DNA from: Lederbergia panacisoli
Lineage (GTDB): Bacteria > Bacillota > Bacilli > Bacillales > Bacillaceae_C
Direction of reading: 5' to 3'
NCBI RefSeq assembly: GCF_024626525.1
Contig: NZ_JANJGU010000010.1
Coordinates: 62,001 to 126,000, forward strand
DNA length: 64,000 nucleotides
Position 1 is the first letter of the stretch; every line of letters begins with the position of its first letter. Below, in pieces: positions 1-8,439 of this stretch. Under the pieces are notes generated by a model. That model was not told where the DNA came from, searched no databases, and worked only from the letters and a program-made list of their open reading frames with translations. The translations under genes and the position numbers were made by a program.

Positions 1-2
1 AA

Positions 3-137
3 AAAATTGGAATGGTCGGGGTTTGGAAAAGAGATGCCGGTTGGCAAAATGTAGAAGCGGATTATATTATTGACGATTTACTAGACGTATTAAAATATGT
101 AAGGAAAAGGAATGAAGGATATGACGTTTACATTTAA
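3..137 (+). CDS. C-terminal end of a HAD-superfamily hydrolase (partial)
   Basis: Only the last 44 codons lie in the window, in frame 3, ending at the TAA at 135-137. The readable tail contains GMVGVWKRDAG, then ADYIIDDLLDVL. This resembles the end of HAD phosphatases, where a fragment about the current substrate colour 'GMVGV..' is followed by an 'ADY-I--L-EL' stretch just before the stop. The catalytic DxD motif would be upstream and is not visible. It overlaps the start of the next gene by 26 nt, which suggests translational coupling. Family assignment is from this short tail only. Confidence 0.5.
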   Translation, partial: KIGMVGVWKRDAGWQNVEADYIIDDLLDVLKYVRKRNEGYDVYI

Positions 138-489
138 AGCAATTGATCACATTCAACTAGCAGCACCAAAGGGATGCGAGGAAGAGGCAAGACGTTTTTT
201 CAATGGCATTTTAGGATTTGAAGAAATTGAAAAACCGGATACGTTAAAAAAGAACGGCGGAGTTTGGTTTGCTTATGGAAATATACAAATACATGTAGGA
301 ATTGAAGAGCCTTTTTCACCAGCCAAAAAAGCACATCCTGCTTTCGAGGTGGAAAACATTGAAGGGTTAAAACAACATTTGTTAGAAAACAATGTAAAGA
401 TTATTGAAGACAATAACCTTCCAGGGGCAAATAGGTTCTACGTTTCCGATCCATTTGGAAATAGGATTGAAGTGTTGGAGTGGGTTTAA
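112..489 (+). CDS. VOC-family (glyoxalase/bleomycin-resistance-like) protein
   Basis: A 125-aa single-domain protein of normal VOC length. It opens with AIDHIQLAAP and ends with FYVSDPFGNRIEVLEW, the two beta-alpha-beta-beta-beta half-modules typical of the vicinal oxygen chelate fold. A metal-type His is present in the first strand (DHIQL) and a Glu in the last (RIEVLE). The substrate cannot be told. ATG at 112 is preceded by AAGGAAAAGG; a second ATG at 121 is possible. The gene overlaps the upstream HAD gene and sits 29 nt before an SRPBCC gene, so the three may be co-transcribed. Confidence 0.85.
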   Translation: MKDMTFTFKAIDHIQLAAPKGCEEEARRFFNGILGFEEIEKPDTLKKNGGVWFAYGNIQIHVGIEEPFSPAKKAHPAFEVENIEGLKQHLLENNVKIIEDNNLPGANRFYVSDPFGNRIEVLEWV

Positions 490-518
490 TTTTTTTGAAA
501 AAATGAGGTAAACAAAAC

Positions 519-986
519 ATGCCTTCAATTGAGAACGATATTTATATCAATGCACCAATCAATATTTGTTTCGACCTAGCAAGAAACGTAGAAGCCCACA
601 TAGAAACATCAAAGAAAACAAAGGAAAGAGCGATTAGCGGCGTTACGGTTGGGCTGATGGAAAATGGCGATACCGTTACTTGGGAAGCCATCCATTTTGG
701 AGTAAAACAAAAATTAACAGCTAAGATAATAGAAATGGAAAGACCATATAAATTTACAGATGTTATGGTGAAAGGAGCATTTCATTCTTTTACGCATACA
801 CACGAATTTATCGAAAGTGGCGCAGGAACTATTATGAAAGATACCTTTTCTTATAAAGCTCCTTTTGGCATTTTTGGAAAACTAGCGGATACATTATTTT
901 TAAAAAAATATATGCGAAAGTTTATTATCAATCGTGCTAAAGAGTTAAAAAGGATAGCGGAAAAAAGTAATGGAGCCACTGAATAA
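519..986 (+). CDS. SRPBCC-family (START/polyketide-cyclase-like) ligand-binding protein
   Basis: A 155-aa protein that reads as one helix-grip domain. The start (IENDIYINAPINICFDLARNV) is the usual 'I-APIE-VFDLARD-' opening. A central WEAIHFGV strand and a DTFSYKAPFG segment follow, and the protein ends in a long amphipathic helix. The family binds small hydrophobic ligands and is often of unknown role. A GAGG motif sits 11 nt before the ATG. It lies in a run of same-strand genes (112-2425). No catalytic residues can be assigned. Confidence 0.7.
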   Translation: MPSIENDIYINAPINICFDLARNVEAHIETSKKTKERAISGVTVGLMENGDTVTWEAIHFGVKQKLTAKIIEMERPYKFTDVMVKGAFHSFTHTHEFIESGAGTIMKDTFSYKAPFGIFGKLADTLFLKKYMRKFIINRAKELKRIAEKSNGATE

Positions 987-1015
987 CTTTTTAAGTAAAA
1001 AAGAAGGTGTTGAAA

Positions 1016-1777
1016 TTGAAGCTAACGGATTATTCTAAGATTGCCGAGAGATATGATCAAAACCCATTTAGACAAAGGGAAGTTCAGTATGATAAGGACA
1101 TTGAAGAATACATAAGTAAAACAGCAAAACCATCCTATAATATTTTAGATCTAGCTTGTGGAACCGGTCTTTATCTAAATAAGCAGGTGGACAATTTTAC
1201 AGTTGGGCGCATCAACTGGCATGGATTAGACGCTTCAGAAGAGATGTTAAAAAAAGCGAAGGAAAAGATAACGGAAGTCTCTTTTACTCATGGGTTTGCT
1301 GAGGATATGCCATATACATCCAATACTTTTGATTTCATTTCAAATAATTATGCCTTTCATCATTTTACTAAAAAGGAAGAAGCTATAGACGAAATACATC
1401 GTGTGCTTATAAAAGGCGGGATGTATAAATTACACAATATATCAATCCACGATATGCGTCAGTGGTGGGTTTATCATTATTTTCCTTCTGCATATGAGGA
1501 AGACTTAAAAAGATACTGGGATAAGAATCATATTTTTAATGAACTTGTAAAAAGAGGCTTCGAAGTGGATTTGAAGATTGGCTATCGTATGGAGGAAGTA
1601 AAAGTAGCGGACTACATGGTTTATGCAGATAATCGGGATATTTCAGTATTAACATTAATCAATGATGATGAGTATCGAAAAGGGTTAGAGAAAATGAAAG
1701 TGGATATAAAAAGTAACCCAAATATGAGAATTGTAAATGAATTTGCTGAGATGTTTTGTTTGGCGAAAAAGTTATGA
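1016..1777 (+). CDS. class I SAM-dependent methyltransferase
   Basis: About 253 aa. SAM-binding motif I is clear (NILDLACGTGLYL, about residues 45-57), followed by a HGLDASEEML motif II and FDFISNNYAFHHF (motif IV region), then the EIHRVLIKGG post-motif common in methyltransferase type 11/25 enzymes. The substrate is unknown. I place the start at TTG 1016 because AAGAAGG at 1001-1007 is 8 nt upstream. An in-frame GTG at 1007 overlaps that ribosome binding site and is less likely. It lies 29 nt after the SRPBCC gene and 30 nt before the NUDIX gene. Confidence 0.85.
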   Translation: MKLTDYSKIAERYDQNPFRQREVQYDKDIEEYISKTAKPSYNILDLACGTGLYLNKQVDNFTVGRINWHGLDASEEMLKKAKEKITEVSFTHGFAEDMPYTSNTFDFISNNYAFHHFTKKEEAIDEIHRVLIKGGMYKLHNISIHDMRQWWVYHYFPSAYEEDLKRYWDKNHIFNELVKRGFEVDLKIGYRMEEVKVADYMVYADNRDISVLTLINDDEYRKGLEKMKVDIKSNPNMRIVNEFAEMFCLAKKL

Positions 1778-1807
1778 ATATAACGATATAATAGGAGACT
1801 GCAAGTC

Positions 1808-2425
1808 ATGGAAAATGAAATTCTTAACATATATGATGAACATAGAAACTTAATAGGGAAAGAAAGCCGTAAAGAAGTGCATCGAAAAGGATACTGGCAT
1901 GAAACTTTTCACTGCTGGATAGTCGAGCACGAGAATGGAGCCAATTATATTTATTTCCAAATTCGCAGCGATGAGAAAGCTGACTTTCCAAGTCTTTTAG
2001 ATATCACGGCAGCTGGTCATATTCTCTCGCATGAAACCGTAGAAGATGGGGTCAGGGAGGTCAAGGAAGAATTAGGGATTGATGTGGCGATGAATGAATT
2101 AATCCCTCTAAGTATCATTAGAGATACGATTAAAATGGACAATTTCATTGATCGTGAATTCGGTCACAATTTTTTGTATAAATCCGAACAACCTTTAACC
2201 ACTGACTTGCAGGTAGAAGAGGTTTCTGGAATCGTAAAAGCGAATTTCCAAGACTTTTATCAGTTCTGTTATGGGGAAATAGAGGGAATTTTTGTGGAAG
2301 GATTTTTAGGTACTGACCCTATTCGTCGGTGGATAAGTAAGGATGCCTTTGTCCCGCATCAGGATACTTATTTTAAAAGTGTAGCTGAACGCATAGCTTC
2401 GCATATCGATGGAGCAAGTATTTAA
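1808..2425 (+). CDS. NUDIX hydrolase (IPP-isomerase-like subgroup)
   Basis: A 205-aa protein with a full Nudix box, GHILSHE-x7-REVKEELGI, at about residues 72-94. The opening 'IYDEHRNLIGKE--KEVHRKGYWHETFHCWIV' is typical of the YfcD/isopentenyl-diphosphate-isomerase-like group of Nudix proteins, which hydrolyse nucleoside diphosphate derivatives rather than isomerise IPP in most characterised cases. Conserved Glu residues for metal binding (REVKEE) are intact. ATG 1808 is preceded by AGGAGACTGCAAGTC. It is the last gene of the 112-2425 run. Confidence 0.85.
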   Translation: MENEILNIYDEHRNLIGKESRKEVHRKGYWHETFHCWIVEHENGANYIYFQIRSDEKADFPSLLDITAAGHILSHETVEDGVREVKEELGIDVAMNELIPLSIIRDTIKMDNFIDREFGHNFLYKSEQPLTTDLQVEEVSGIVKANFQDFYQFCYGEIEGIFVEGFLGTDPIRRWISKDAFVPHQDTYFKSVAERIASHIDGASI

Positions 2426-2464
2426 TAATTTGCGGTGTCGATTCAAGATTGGGTTAAATTCTTT

Positions 2465-2625
2465 ACGGCTAATTGACTTGTCGCACGGCTAATAGAAAGT
2501 GGTGACAGCTAATAGAATGATCGGAACGTCTATTAGACCCGATCAATCGTCTAATAGAACCATCCGACCCCTGGTAGAAGCTCCAATGTGGTTCATTTAA
2601 AATAGAAACCCGTTCAAGATAGAAT
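2465..2625. repeat. degenerate 20-21-nt periodic CTAATAGA-type repeats
   Basis: Seven or eight degenerate copies of a CTAATAGAA-like word occur in the gap between the NUDIX and P-loop kinase genes. The AATAGA-type cores start at 2471, 2491, 2511, 2532, 2553, 2573, 2601 and 2619, so the first six steps are 20, 20, 21, 21 and 20 nt. No spacer-like unique sequence of CRISPR size is present. The first TA-rich words are preceded by ACGG or CAG. Function is unknown; the period equals about two DNA helical turns. Confidence 0.6.
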
Positions 2626-2683
2626 CAACTATACACCTATTCGGATTAATAACTAGAAAATCTTATAAAAGTGAGGGGCATTT

Positions 2684-3244
2684 ATGAAGTTTGTATTAAT
2701 TGTTGGACCTCAGGCCGTTGGAAAGATGACGGTGGGGCAAGAATTGGAGAAAATAACAGACCTGAAACTTTTTCACAACCATATGACGATTGAAATGGTG
2801 ACGCCATTTTTCAGTTATGGGACGAAAGCTGGGAAAAGATTAGTGAAGCTTTTTCGTGAGGAGATTTTTAAGGAAGTCGCCAATAGTGATTTGCCGGGAT
2901 TAATTTTTACATATGTATGCGCGTTTGACATAAAGGCAGATTTGGATTACCTCAATAAAATCTGTCAAATTTTTGAGTCCAAGGGTGCTACAGTATATTT
3001 TGTTGAACTTGAGGCAGATGTGGAAGAACGATTGGAACGGAATAAAAGCCCTCATAGACTAGAACAGAAGCCTACGAAACGAAATATTGAGTGGTCGGAA
3101 CGTGATTTGCTTCATTCGATGGAGAGATATCGATTGAATTCATTTGAAGGAGAAATCGAGCGGGAACATTATTTGAGAATCAATAATACAGAGAAAAGTG
3201 CTGAAGAAGTTGCAACAATAATAAAAGAACAATTTCAATTATAG
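2684..3244 (+). CDS. P-loop kinase/AAA-type ATPase, small-molecule-kinase-like
   Basis: A 186-aa protein with a Walker A motif right at the N-terminus (IVGPQAVGKMTVG, residues 6-18). A helical LF-NHMTIEMV segment follows, then EADVEERLERNKSPHR, which resembles the LID/Arg-rich region of shikimate kinase and chloramphenicol phosphotransferase relatives. It is probably a cytosolic phosphotransferase of unknown substrate. ATG 2684 has GTGAGGGGC as ribosome binding site. It is preceded by the CTAATAGA repeat block and followed by a short decayed stretch. Confidence 0.7.
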   Translation: MKFVLIVGPQAVGKMTVGQELEKITDLKLFHNHMTIEMVTPFFSYGTKAGKRLVKLFREEIFKEVANSDLPGLIFTYVCAFDIKADLDYLNKICQIFESKGATVYFVELEADVEERLERNKSPHRLEQKPTKRNIEWSERDLLHSMERYRLNSFEGEIEREHYLRINNTEKSAEEVATIIKEQFQL

Positions 3245-3256
3245 AGGTGGTCGAAC

Positions 3257-3360
3257 TGGATTATGTAATTGAAGTGAATAAAGCGGAATCAATTGCCGAA
3301 TGGACTTCTTAACGAGTATCGTAGTTACATAGAACCATACAAAGAAGAATTACTAAAATA
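3257..3360 (+). pseudogene. short decayed coding remnant
   Basis: Two adjacent protein-like fragments lie in different frames. The first (LDYVIEVNKAESIAEW, then TS and stop) starts near 3257. The second (GLLNEYRSYIEPYKEELLK and stop) ends at 3360. The shift between them, with no usable start for the second, suggests a small gene broken by a frameshift. I cannot name the family. It may instead be non-coding. Confidence 0.25.
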
Positions 3361-3420
3361 GAAGGAAATTTGTATCTTCGTTAAAAAGTAACAGCCATAT
3401 AAAAATGAGGAGTGTTGACT

Positions 3421-3774
3421 ATGCAAAGTCCCGTATTAAACAAACTTGGCGGTGTTTTTATCCCAGTAAGCAATATTGAGAAGGCTCGTGATTGGTATTG
3501 CGACTTATTGGGTGTGCCAAATGATGGGGAAATCCCATTTGGACATTTATATGTGTTACCGATGGAAGGACCGGATATTGTACTCGATAGTAAAATATAT
3601 TCGCCAGATCTGATTATCAAGTCCCCAATTATTCAATTCGTAACAAACAATATCGAGGAAGCATTTAATTATGTAAAAAGTAAAAATGTGGAGATATTAA
3701 CAGAGATTCAGCATGGTCATTATTTTAATTTTAAGGATCCTGATGGAAATCACCTCATGATGTGCCGTTGCTAG
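3421..3774 (+). CDS. VOC-family (glyoxalase-like) protein
   Basis: About 117 aa. VKLGGVFIPVSNIEKARDWY-type opening (here NKLGGVFIPVSNIEKARDWY) and FNFKDPDGNHLMM near the C-terminus are the two halves of a VOC fold. This is the YycE/YraH-like group of short glyoxalase homologues often found in Bacillus. Ligand unknown. ATG 3421 is 9 nt after GAGGA and preferred over GTG 3412, which overlaps that site. It is the second VOC gene in the first 4 kb, but not close enough to the first to be a recent duplicate. Confidence 0.85.
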   Translation: MQSPVLNKLGGVFIPVSNIEKARDWYCDLLGVPNDGEIPFGHLYVLPMEGPDIVLDSKIYSPDLIIKSPIIQFVTNNIEEAFNYVKSKNVEILTEIQHGHYFNFKDPDGNHLMMCRC

Positions 3775-3830
3775 AAAGGCATCCCGTAGCATGATGATAG
3801 TAAATTGAACTTCAAGTAGAGGTGTACAGA

Positions 3831-4658
3831 TTGAAGAAAAAAGAAAAAAGTGCGATGTATATGCAACAGTTTGCATCTATTTTTCAATGCCCCGTTTGTG
3901 CTAGTGCGATGAAAATAGTAGAAAATAAAAGTATAGTTTGCATTCAAAATCATACATTTGATATCGCAAAACAGGGCTATGTCAATTTCCTAACCCGTCC
4001 TGTTCGTTCAGAATATGATAAGGAATTATTTGAAGCGCGGAAAATAGTCATTGACAGCGGGTTATATGAGCCGCTTCACTCAAAGATTAGCGAAATCATT
4101 GGTGAGGAAAAGGCCCCGAAAGTACTGGATACAGGTTGTGGAGAAGGCTCGCATTTATCACATATTCTTAGAATTTCAAAAGGAGCTGTTGGCGTTGGAA
4201 TTGATATTGCAAAGGAAGGAATATTGTCTGCAGCAAAATATTATGACGATATGATTTGGTGCGTAGGAGATCTTGCGAGCAGTCCTTTTAAAGAAGAATC
4301 CTTTGATGTTGTCTTAAATATTTTATCACCGGCAAACTACTCAGAATTCAATCGGCTTCTGAAAGATGATGGACTGTTAATAAAGGTAGTTCCCAAAAGC
4401 GGTTATTTAAAAGAAATTAGAAACCTTTTTTATAAAAATACATATTCCAATGAGCAAACGGTTGAACGGTTTAAAGAGAACTTCCAACAAGTAGAAACAT
4501 ATGAGCTATCTTACAAAGTTCCTCTCGACGAATATCTTTTCCAGCCTTTATTGCAGATGACGCCTTTAACTTGGAATAAACTCAATGCAGGCGAGGAGGT
4601 TCGCCTTCCAGAGATCAGCATTGATTTGGAAGTTTTGATAGGGCGAAAAAATGTTTAA
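3831..4658 (+). CDS. RlmA-type 23S rRNA (guanine-N1)-methyltransferase
   Basis: About 275 aa, the usual length for the RlmA(I)/RlmA(II) family. The N-terminus has a zinc knuckle (FQCPVC ... IVCIQNHTFD) followed by KQGYVNFL, which is diagnostic for RrmA/RlmA enzymes that methylate G745 or G748 in helix 35 of 23S rRNA. The SAM motif VLDTGCGEGSHL is at about 100-110, followed by GVGIDIAKEGI. RlmA(II) (TlrB) members give tylosin resistance; which subgroup this belongs to cannot be told. TTG 3831 is 8 nt after AGAGG; ATG 3855 is an alternative start. Confidence 0.85.
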   Translation: MKKKEKSAMYMQQFASIFQCPVCASAMKIVENKSIVCIQNHTFDIAKQGYVNFLTRPVRSEYDKELFEARKIVIDSGLYEPLHSKISEIIGEEKAPKVLDTGCGEGSHLSHILRISKGAVGVGIDIAKEGILSAAKYYDDMIWCVGDLASSPFKEESFDVVLNILSPANYSEFNRLLKDDGLLIKVVPKSGYLKEIRNLFYKNTYSNEQTVERFKENFQQVETYELSYKVPLDEYLFQPLLQMTPLTWNKLNAGEEVRLPEISIDLEVLIGRKNV

Positions 4659-4861
4659 TGGCGTGGGAAATTTTTAAGTTTTGTTCGATTTAATCATATG
4701 CCAAAGGCACCAAAATAGTGGGTTGTTGGCCACACATTGAATGCCTAGACATTGGTTTTCCCTGCATTTCCTACCTTGTAGTGAGTTTCTTGGTCAAATA
4801 CCCATTAAAATTTATGTAAACCTGCATATCGAATAAAATGCCTACATATTAATAAACAAGG
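4659..4861. other. intergenic stretch, nothing recognised
   Basis: About 200 nt between the rRNA methyltransferase stop and the terminator at 4862-4911. I find no convincing ORF, repeat or RNA. It is AT-rich and may hold remnants of a lost gene. Confidence 0.4.
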
Positions 4862-4911
4862 AAAAGTCTATGGTTGTTAGGCGGTCACGCCTAGCCTAGA
4901 CTCTTTTTAAT
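4862..4911 (+). terminator. Rho-independent terminator-like hairpin
   Basis: Nested arms AGTCTA (4865-4870) with TAGACT (4897-4902), and an inner TAGGCG/CGCCTA stem with a GTCA loop, are followed by CTTTTTAATATA. It is also AT-flanked on the left, so it could act on both strands. It separates the methyltransferase from the DUF1772 gene. Confidence 0.65.
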
Positions 4912-4989
4912 ATATGAAAATAATGACCCGCGTGGATTCGAGTATAAGTGTGCATAGGAGGATTTAACGTTATTGAAGGAGGTGATCAC

Positions 4990-5448
4990 ATGGTCAAAAC
5001 CATTATCTTTTCAATCAACGTGTTTTTGGTTGCCCTTGTAGTGGGCTCTATGTTTGCAGTTTGGTATGGTTTTAACCCGAATAAATTATCCTACAATGAT
5101 TACGTGGTCCATCAACAACAGCTAATAAATCAGTTAAATGTTAAATTGCCTGTATTGGCACTCATTGCTATCTTACTTACAATCATTTCCGCCATACTTG
5201 CCCGGGGAGATAAGAAATTGATGGTGCTGTTGATTGCGACAGCAATTTTTCTAATCATATCCGGTATTGTTACACGATTTCTGAATCAACCTATTAATGC
5301 AAAAGTCATGACTTGGGTAGCGGATAAACCTCCATCAAATTGGATGGAGCTAAGAGCTGACTGGTGGAAGTGGCATATTGTCCGGTTAATTTCAGGAATA
5401 ATTAGTTTCGGATGTCTTATTATTGGATTCCTTAATCGATCAGGTTAA
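4990..5448 (+). CDS. DUF1772 (anthrone-oxygenase-like) integral membrane protein
   Basis: About 152 aa with four predicted membrane helices (residues about 5-25, 55-75, 80-100 and 130-150). The motif NQPINAKVMTW then PPSNWMELRADWWKWH-VR is the conserved loop of DUF1772/anthrone-oxygenase-like proteins. No enzymatic role is established for bacterial members. The start is set by an almost perfect anti-16S match, AAGGAGGTGATC at 4977-4988, immediately before ATG 4990; the longer frame from 4948 has no such site. A strong terminator follows at 5505. Confidence 0.8.
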   Translation: MVKTIIFSINVFLVALVVGSMFAVWYGFNPNKLSYNDYVVHQQQLINQLNVKLPVLALIAILLTIISAILARGDKKLMVLLIATAIFLIISGIVTRFLNQPINAKVMTWVADKPPSNWMELRADWWKWHIVRLISGIISFGCLIIGFLNRSG

Positions 5449-5504
5449 ATCATCATAAAAGACTATGAAAAAAGCGAAAAAATATTAAAGCACTAACGAA
5501 ATGT

Positions 5505-5547
5505 AAACCGTCCTTACTGATAGATAGTAGGGCGGTTCTTGTTTTTT
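5505..5547 (+). terminator. Rho-independent terminator
   Basis: Arms AACCGTCCTTACT and AGTAGGGCGGTT flank the loop GATAGAT and are followed by a run of T (TTGTTTTTTG). It ends the DUF1772 transcript. Confidence 0.8.
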
Positions 5548-5743
5548 GTCTACTATTAAAGATGCACGCTTCAATGGAATACCTGTATCGGAACATGGTT
5601 CTGCCTTTCTTTAAGAATTTGATTAAAGAACTAGATTGGAATTTATTTTTGTATAAATAAATCCTAAGTATCTATAACTTTCGGATATGCTCTGTTAAAA
5701 TATGACATAAAGCTTAATTTTCAGTATAGTTAAAAAAAGGGAC

Positions 5744-6643
5744 ATGTGTTTTCGGAAGGATTTTGAAATAGATAAAAGACTAAGGAAGTGGATTAGTTTA
5801 ATGGATGCGAAAATAGAACATGACAAAGAATTAGCTCACGAATTATTCCATTTTTTCAAAGAAAAGACATGGGAGCTTACGGAAACATGGTACAAGTTAT
5901 TAGACAAAAGTGACCCGACAGGTATTTATTCATCCCAAGATCCAAATGTAATAAAAGATGTTAAAGAACAAAATTATGAATTTCATCTTCAATTTTGCGA
6001 TGTTTTCATTAGAGAAGAACAGCCTTTTTATACTGACTTTGAAAAGTGGATAGTGGCAATCGCTTCAGATGAGCAACATTTAACAACACCTGTTCACTAT
6101 ATTTTACGTGAGTTTTTTAGAACACAAGAACAATATTTGGACTTATTTGAGGAGTTTATTTCTCTTAAAGACAAAGAATATTCCATTGATAAAATAAATA
6201 AGTGGCGCCGAAGAATTATTTTTACATTTGAAAAAATTGTGAGCTGGTTTGTAGAAGAAAATAATAAATTTTCAATGGCAAGGCTGGAGGCACAGCAGGA
6301 AACAATTAAGGAACTAAGTACTCCAGTTATTCAAGTAGGGAACGAGAAAGCTTTGCTTCCGCTTATAGGAGATATTGATGAGGTACGTTCCAAAATGATC
6401 CTTGAAAATACACTGCAAAGCGTTGCAAAAAAGAGAATTGAATTACTCTATATTGATTTGTCGGGTGTTTTAATTATGGATACAATGGTGGCACATCAAA
6501 TTTTTCAATTAATAAAGTCATTGGATCTCCTTGGGGTAAAATCAATTCTTTCCGGAATTCGTCCAGAAGTAGCACAGACAGCTGTCCAAATGGGAATTGA
6601 CTTTCAAGATGTAGAGGTTGTATCTAGGCTAGAGCTTTGCTGA
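5744..6643 (+). CDS. RsbR-family stressosome protein with C-terminal STAS domain
   Basis: 299 aa. The C-terminal ~115 residues form a STAS domain (PLIGDIDEVRSKMILENTL, then LYIDLSGVLIMDTMVAHQIFQ and GVKSILSGIRPEVAQTA), the signature of B. subtilis RsbR paralogues. The N-terminal ~170 residues are the all-helical sensor half (KEKTWELTETWYKLLDK), closest in feel to the RsbRD/YqhA type. The conserved phospho-acceptor regions (LSTPVI about residue 190 and SGV-IMDTM about 240) are present. Such proteins assemble with RsbS and RsbT into stressosomes that control sigma-B. ATG 5744 follows AAAAAGGG; ATG 5801 is an alternative with AAGGAAG 12 nt upstream. The gene stands alone. Confidence 0.9.
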   Translation: MCFRKDFEIDKRLRKWISLMDAKIEHDKELAHELFHFFKEKTWELTETWYKLLDKSDPTGIYSSQDPNVIKDVKEQNYEFHLQFCDVFIREEQPFYTDFEKWIVAIASDEQHLTTPVHYILREFFRTQEQYLDLFEEFISLKDKEYSIDKINKWRRRIIFTFEKIVSWFVEENNKFSMARLEAQQETIKELSTPVIQVGNEKALLPLIGDIDEVRSKMILENTLQSVAKKRIELLYIDLSGVLIMDTMVAHQIFQLIKSLDLLGVKSILSGIRPEVAQTAVQMGIDFQDVEVVSRLELC

Positions 6644-6678
6644 CGCCCTCCTGAAATTGAATAAATGATTTCATTTGC

Positions 6679-7161
6679 TTAATCTAAAAATTCTTCAATT
6701 TGTTTTTTGTGGTGGTTATCATGCCAAACAAAACTTGCTAAATAATTGAACATGGAATGAGGCTCACCGGAATATTCATCAGTTTTTTCACCATTTAACG
6801 TGAATGCTGCAAAAAAATCTTCTTCTGTTTTTTCCTTTAATGCGGAAACGACCTTAGTTCTCATTTCAAGTTGACGATTAATTAAGTCCTGAGATGATAC
6901 GCCAGATAAAGCATATTTTGCGGCTTTTTGGTTGAGCGGTTCGAACTCAATACTTTGAATGTCAGCATTAGGCTTCATTAAGGGCAGCATTTCCTCCAAA
7001 ATATACTGATCCCAGAATGTAATATGACTGATAATTTCCGCGATGGACCATTTGCCTTCTGCAATCGGCATAAAGAACAAACGATCCTCTATTTTATTTA
7101 ATGATGCGACCCAAATATTGAAAGACTCTAAATCGTGAATCAGTTCATTAATTGTATACAT
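6679..7161 (-). CDS. DinB-family (DNA-damage-inducible four-helix) protein
   Basis: About 160 aa, all helical. Conserved metal-ligand histidines are visible in the positions expected for DinB/YfiT folds: EIISHITFWDQY near residue 45 and WHDNHHKKQIEEFL at the C-terminus. These proteins belong to the DinB/bacillithiol-transferase-like superfamily, and many have an unknown thiol substrate. I cut the start to ATG 7161 because AAGGAG stands just upstream there; a longer frame to 7233 has no ribosome binding site. It converges with the RsbR-type gene. Confidence 0.8.
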   Translation of the reverse strand: MYTINELIHDLESFNIWVASLNKIEDRLFFMPIAEGKWSIAEIISHITFWDQYILEEMLPLMKPNADIQSIEFEPLNQKAAKYALSGVSSQDLINRQLEMRTKVVSALKEKTEEDFFAAFTLNGEKTDEYSGEPHSMFNYLASFVWHDNHHKKQIEEFLD

Positions 7162-7237
7162 AATAGTTCTCCTTAAAAAGTTGTTGATATAATATTCGAG
7201 ATATAACGATAAAAATCCTTTCGTTTTAAACACAAAT

Positions 7238-7267
7238 AACCACCTATCTCAAGGTTGATAGGTGGTT
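7238..7267 (-). terminator. hairpin, probable terminator of the ATP-grasp gene
   Basis: Perfect 11-bp arms AACCACCTATC and GATAGGTGGTT with an 8-nt loop. On the minus strand the arms are followed by an AT-rich ATTTGTGTTT tail. It lies downstream of the 7390-8184 gene and upstream of the DinB gene. Confidence 0.6.
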
Positions 7268-7389
7268 ACAACATAAATTCGATAATCATACTTCAATTTT
7301 TAATAAAAACTCCATTTTATTTTCCTGTATAACACTTAAAGAAGAATGAGTGATTGGACTATCAGTTTATTTCAAGCCCATACTAGGTC

Positions 7390-8184
7390 TCAGGGGCGTC
7401 TTATTTTATTATTTTCTTCTTCTTTTTGTAATTTCCTGATTCTATAGATTTTCTTTAGCGTTTCTTTATCTCCAATCGTTGCAAAGTTTCGAATTCCAGG
7501 GAAGGTGTTTACCTCAAATATAACGGGAACTTCATTTGATTTTATTCCAAAATCAATGCCATATTCCAAACAAGGAAATTCAAGATATACCAATTCAGCT
7601 GCCATAATAGAGATTTTTTTAATGGTACGAATAAAAGCATTTTTTTCTTTGGCGTTCATCCCAAGATGTTTTGATAATAATTCAGAAATCCCCAAAGCAT
7701 GGGCTCCTTGATTTATATTGACGATACCACTTTCAAATGTTTCATCTGTAGAAATATTTGCAAACATACCACTCACAATCCAGCTTCCTTTTAACTTTTG
7801 GATATGGGTACGAATTATAAGCGGGTCTCCGTTTAAGGTAATGCTATTGATTCCTTCCTGAATAATAAAGGCGCCATTTAAACCGAATCCAGTTGAGTAA
7901 TTTTCAAGCGAAAAGTCATCAATTAAAGTGATAGAAATATTTAATGGCTCCCCCTTTAGCGTAAAGCCATTAATACGATAATTCCCATTATCCTCTTTAT
8001 AGGCTTTGAATATTCCCTTCCCTTGGCCACCTCTTTCATGTTTGATATAAACAAATTCATAGCGCTCTAAAAATTCTTTAAAATTTTCAACACTATAAAT
8101 CTTTGTTTCAGGAATATAATTGGCGGTTAATTGATTCTCGGATAATAGTTTGTGTTGGTAATGTTTACTTATCCTAAAAAACAA
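7390..8184 (-). CDS. YheC/YheD-family ATP-grasp protein (spore-coat-associated type)
   Basis: About 264 aa. Typical YheC/YheD motifs are present: VYIKHERGGQGKGIF (nucleotide-binding lysine and glycine loop, about residues 50-65), IIQEGINSITLNG, LIIRTHIQKLKG, and the metal-binding end EYGIDFGIKSNEVPVIFEVNTFPG. Relatives in B. subtilis are associated with the endospore coat; their ligase substrate is not known. TTG 8184 is chosen because AAAAGGGGTGA lies 6-8 nt upstream. The upstream frame to 8316 lacks such a site. It is a little shorter than YheD, with the N-terminal lobe reduced. Confidence 0.8.
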   Translation of the reverse strand: MFFRISKHYQHKLLSENQLTANYIPETKIYSVENFKEFLERYEFVYIKHERGGQGKGIFKAYKEDNGNYRINGFTLKGEPLNISITLIDDFSLENYSTGFGLNGAFIIQEGINSITLNGDPLIIRTHIQKLKGSWIVSGMFANISTDETFESGIVNINQGAHALGISELLSKHLGMNAKEKNAFIRTIKKISIMAAELVYLEFPCLEYGIDFGIKSNEVPVIFEVNTFPGIRNFATIGDKETLKKIYRIRKLQKEEENNKIRRP

Positions 8185-8439
8185 TAAAATCACCCCTTTT
8201 CGTTTTAGTCTAGGATAATAGATAAGTATTGTTTGTGATGAAAATGGAATAGGAAAAAGGTTACAAACTTTTGCATGTTCTCTACCTATGAATAAAAATC
8301 CATTCTTAAATAACATATGTTTGAAAAGGAATCTGGTCTAAACAATTGACTAGCTTTCTTTGTTTTATAATGTAAATAATCCTAACAAAGTCATTTTTTT
8401 TACTTTTAATTAATAAGAAAATAGTAGGCTTTATATAGT

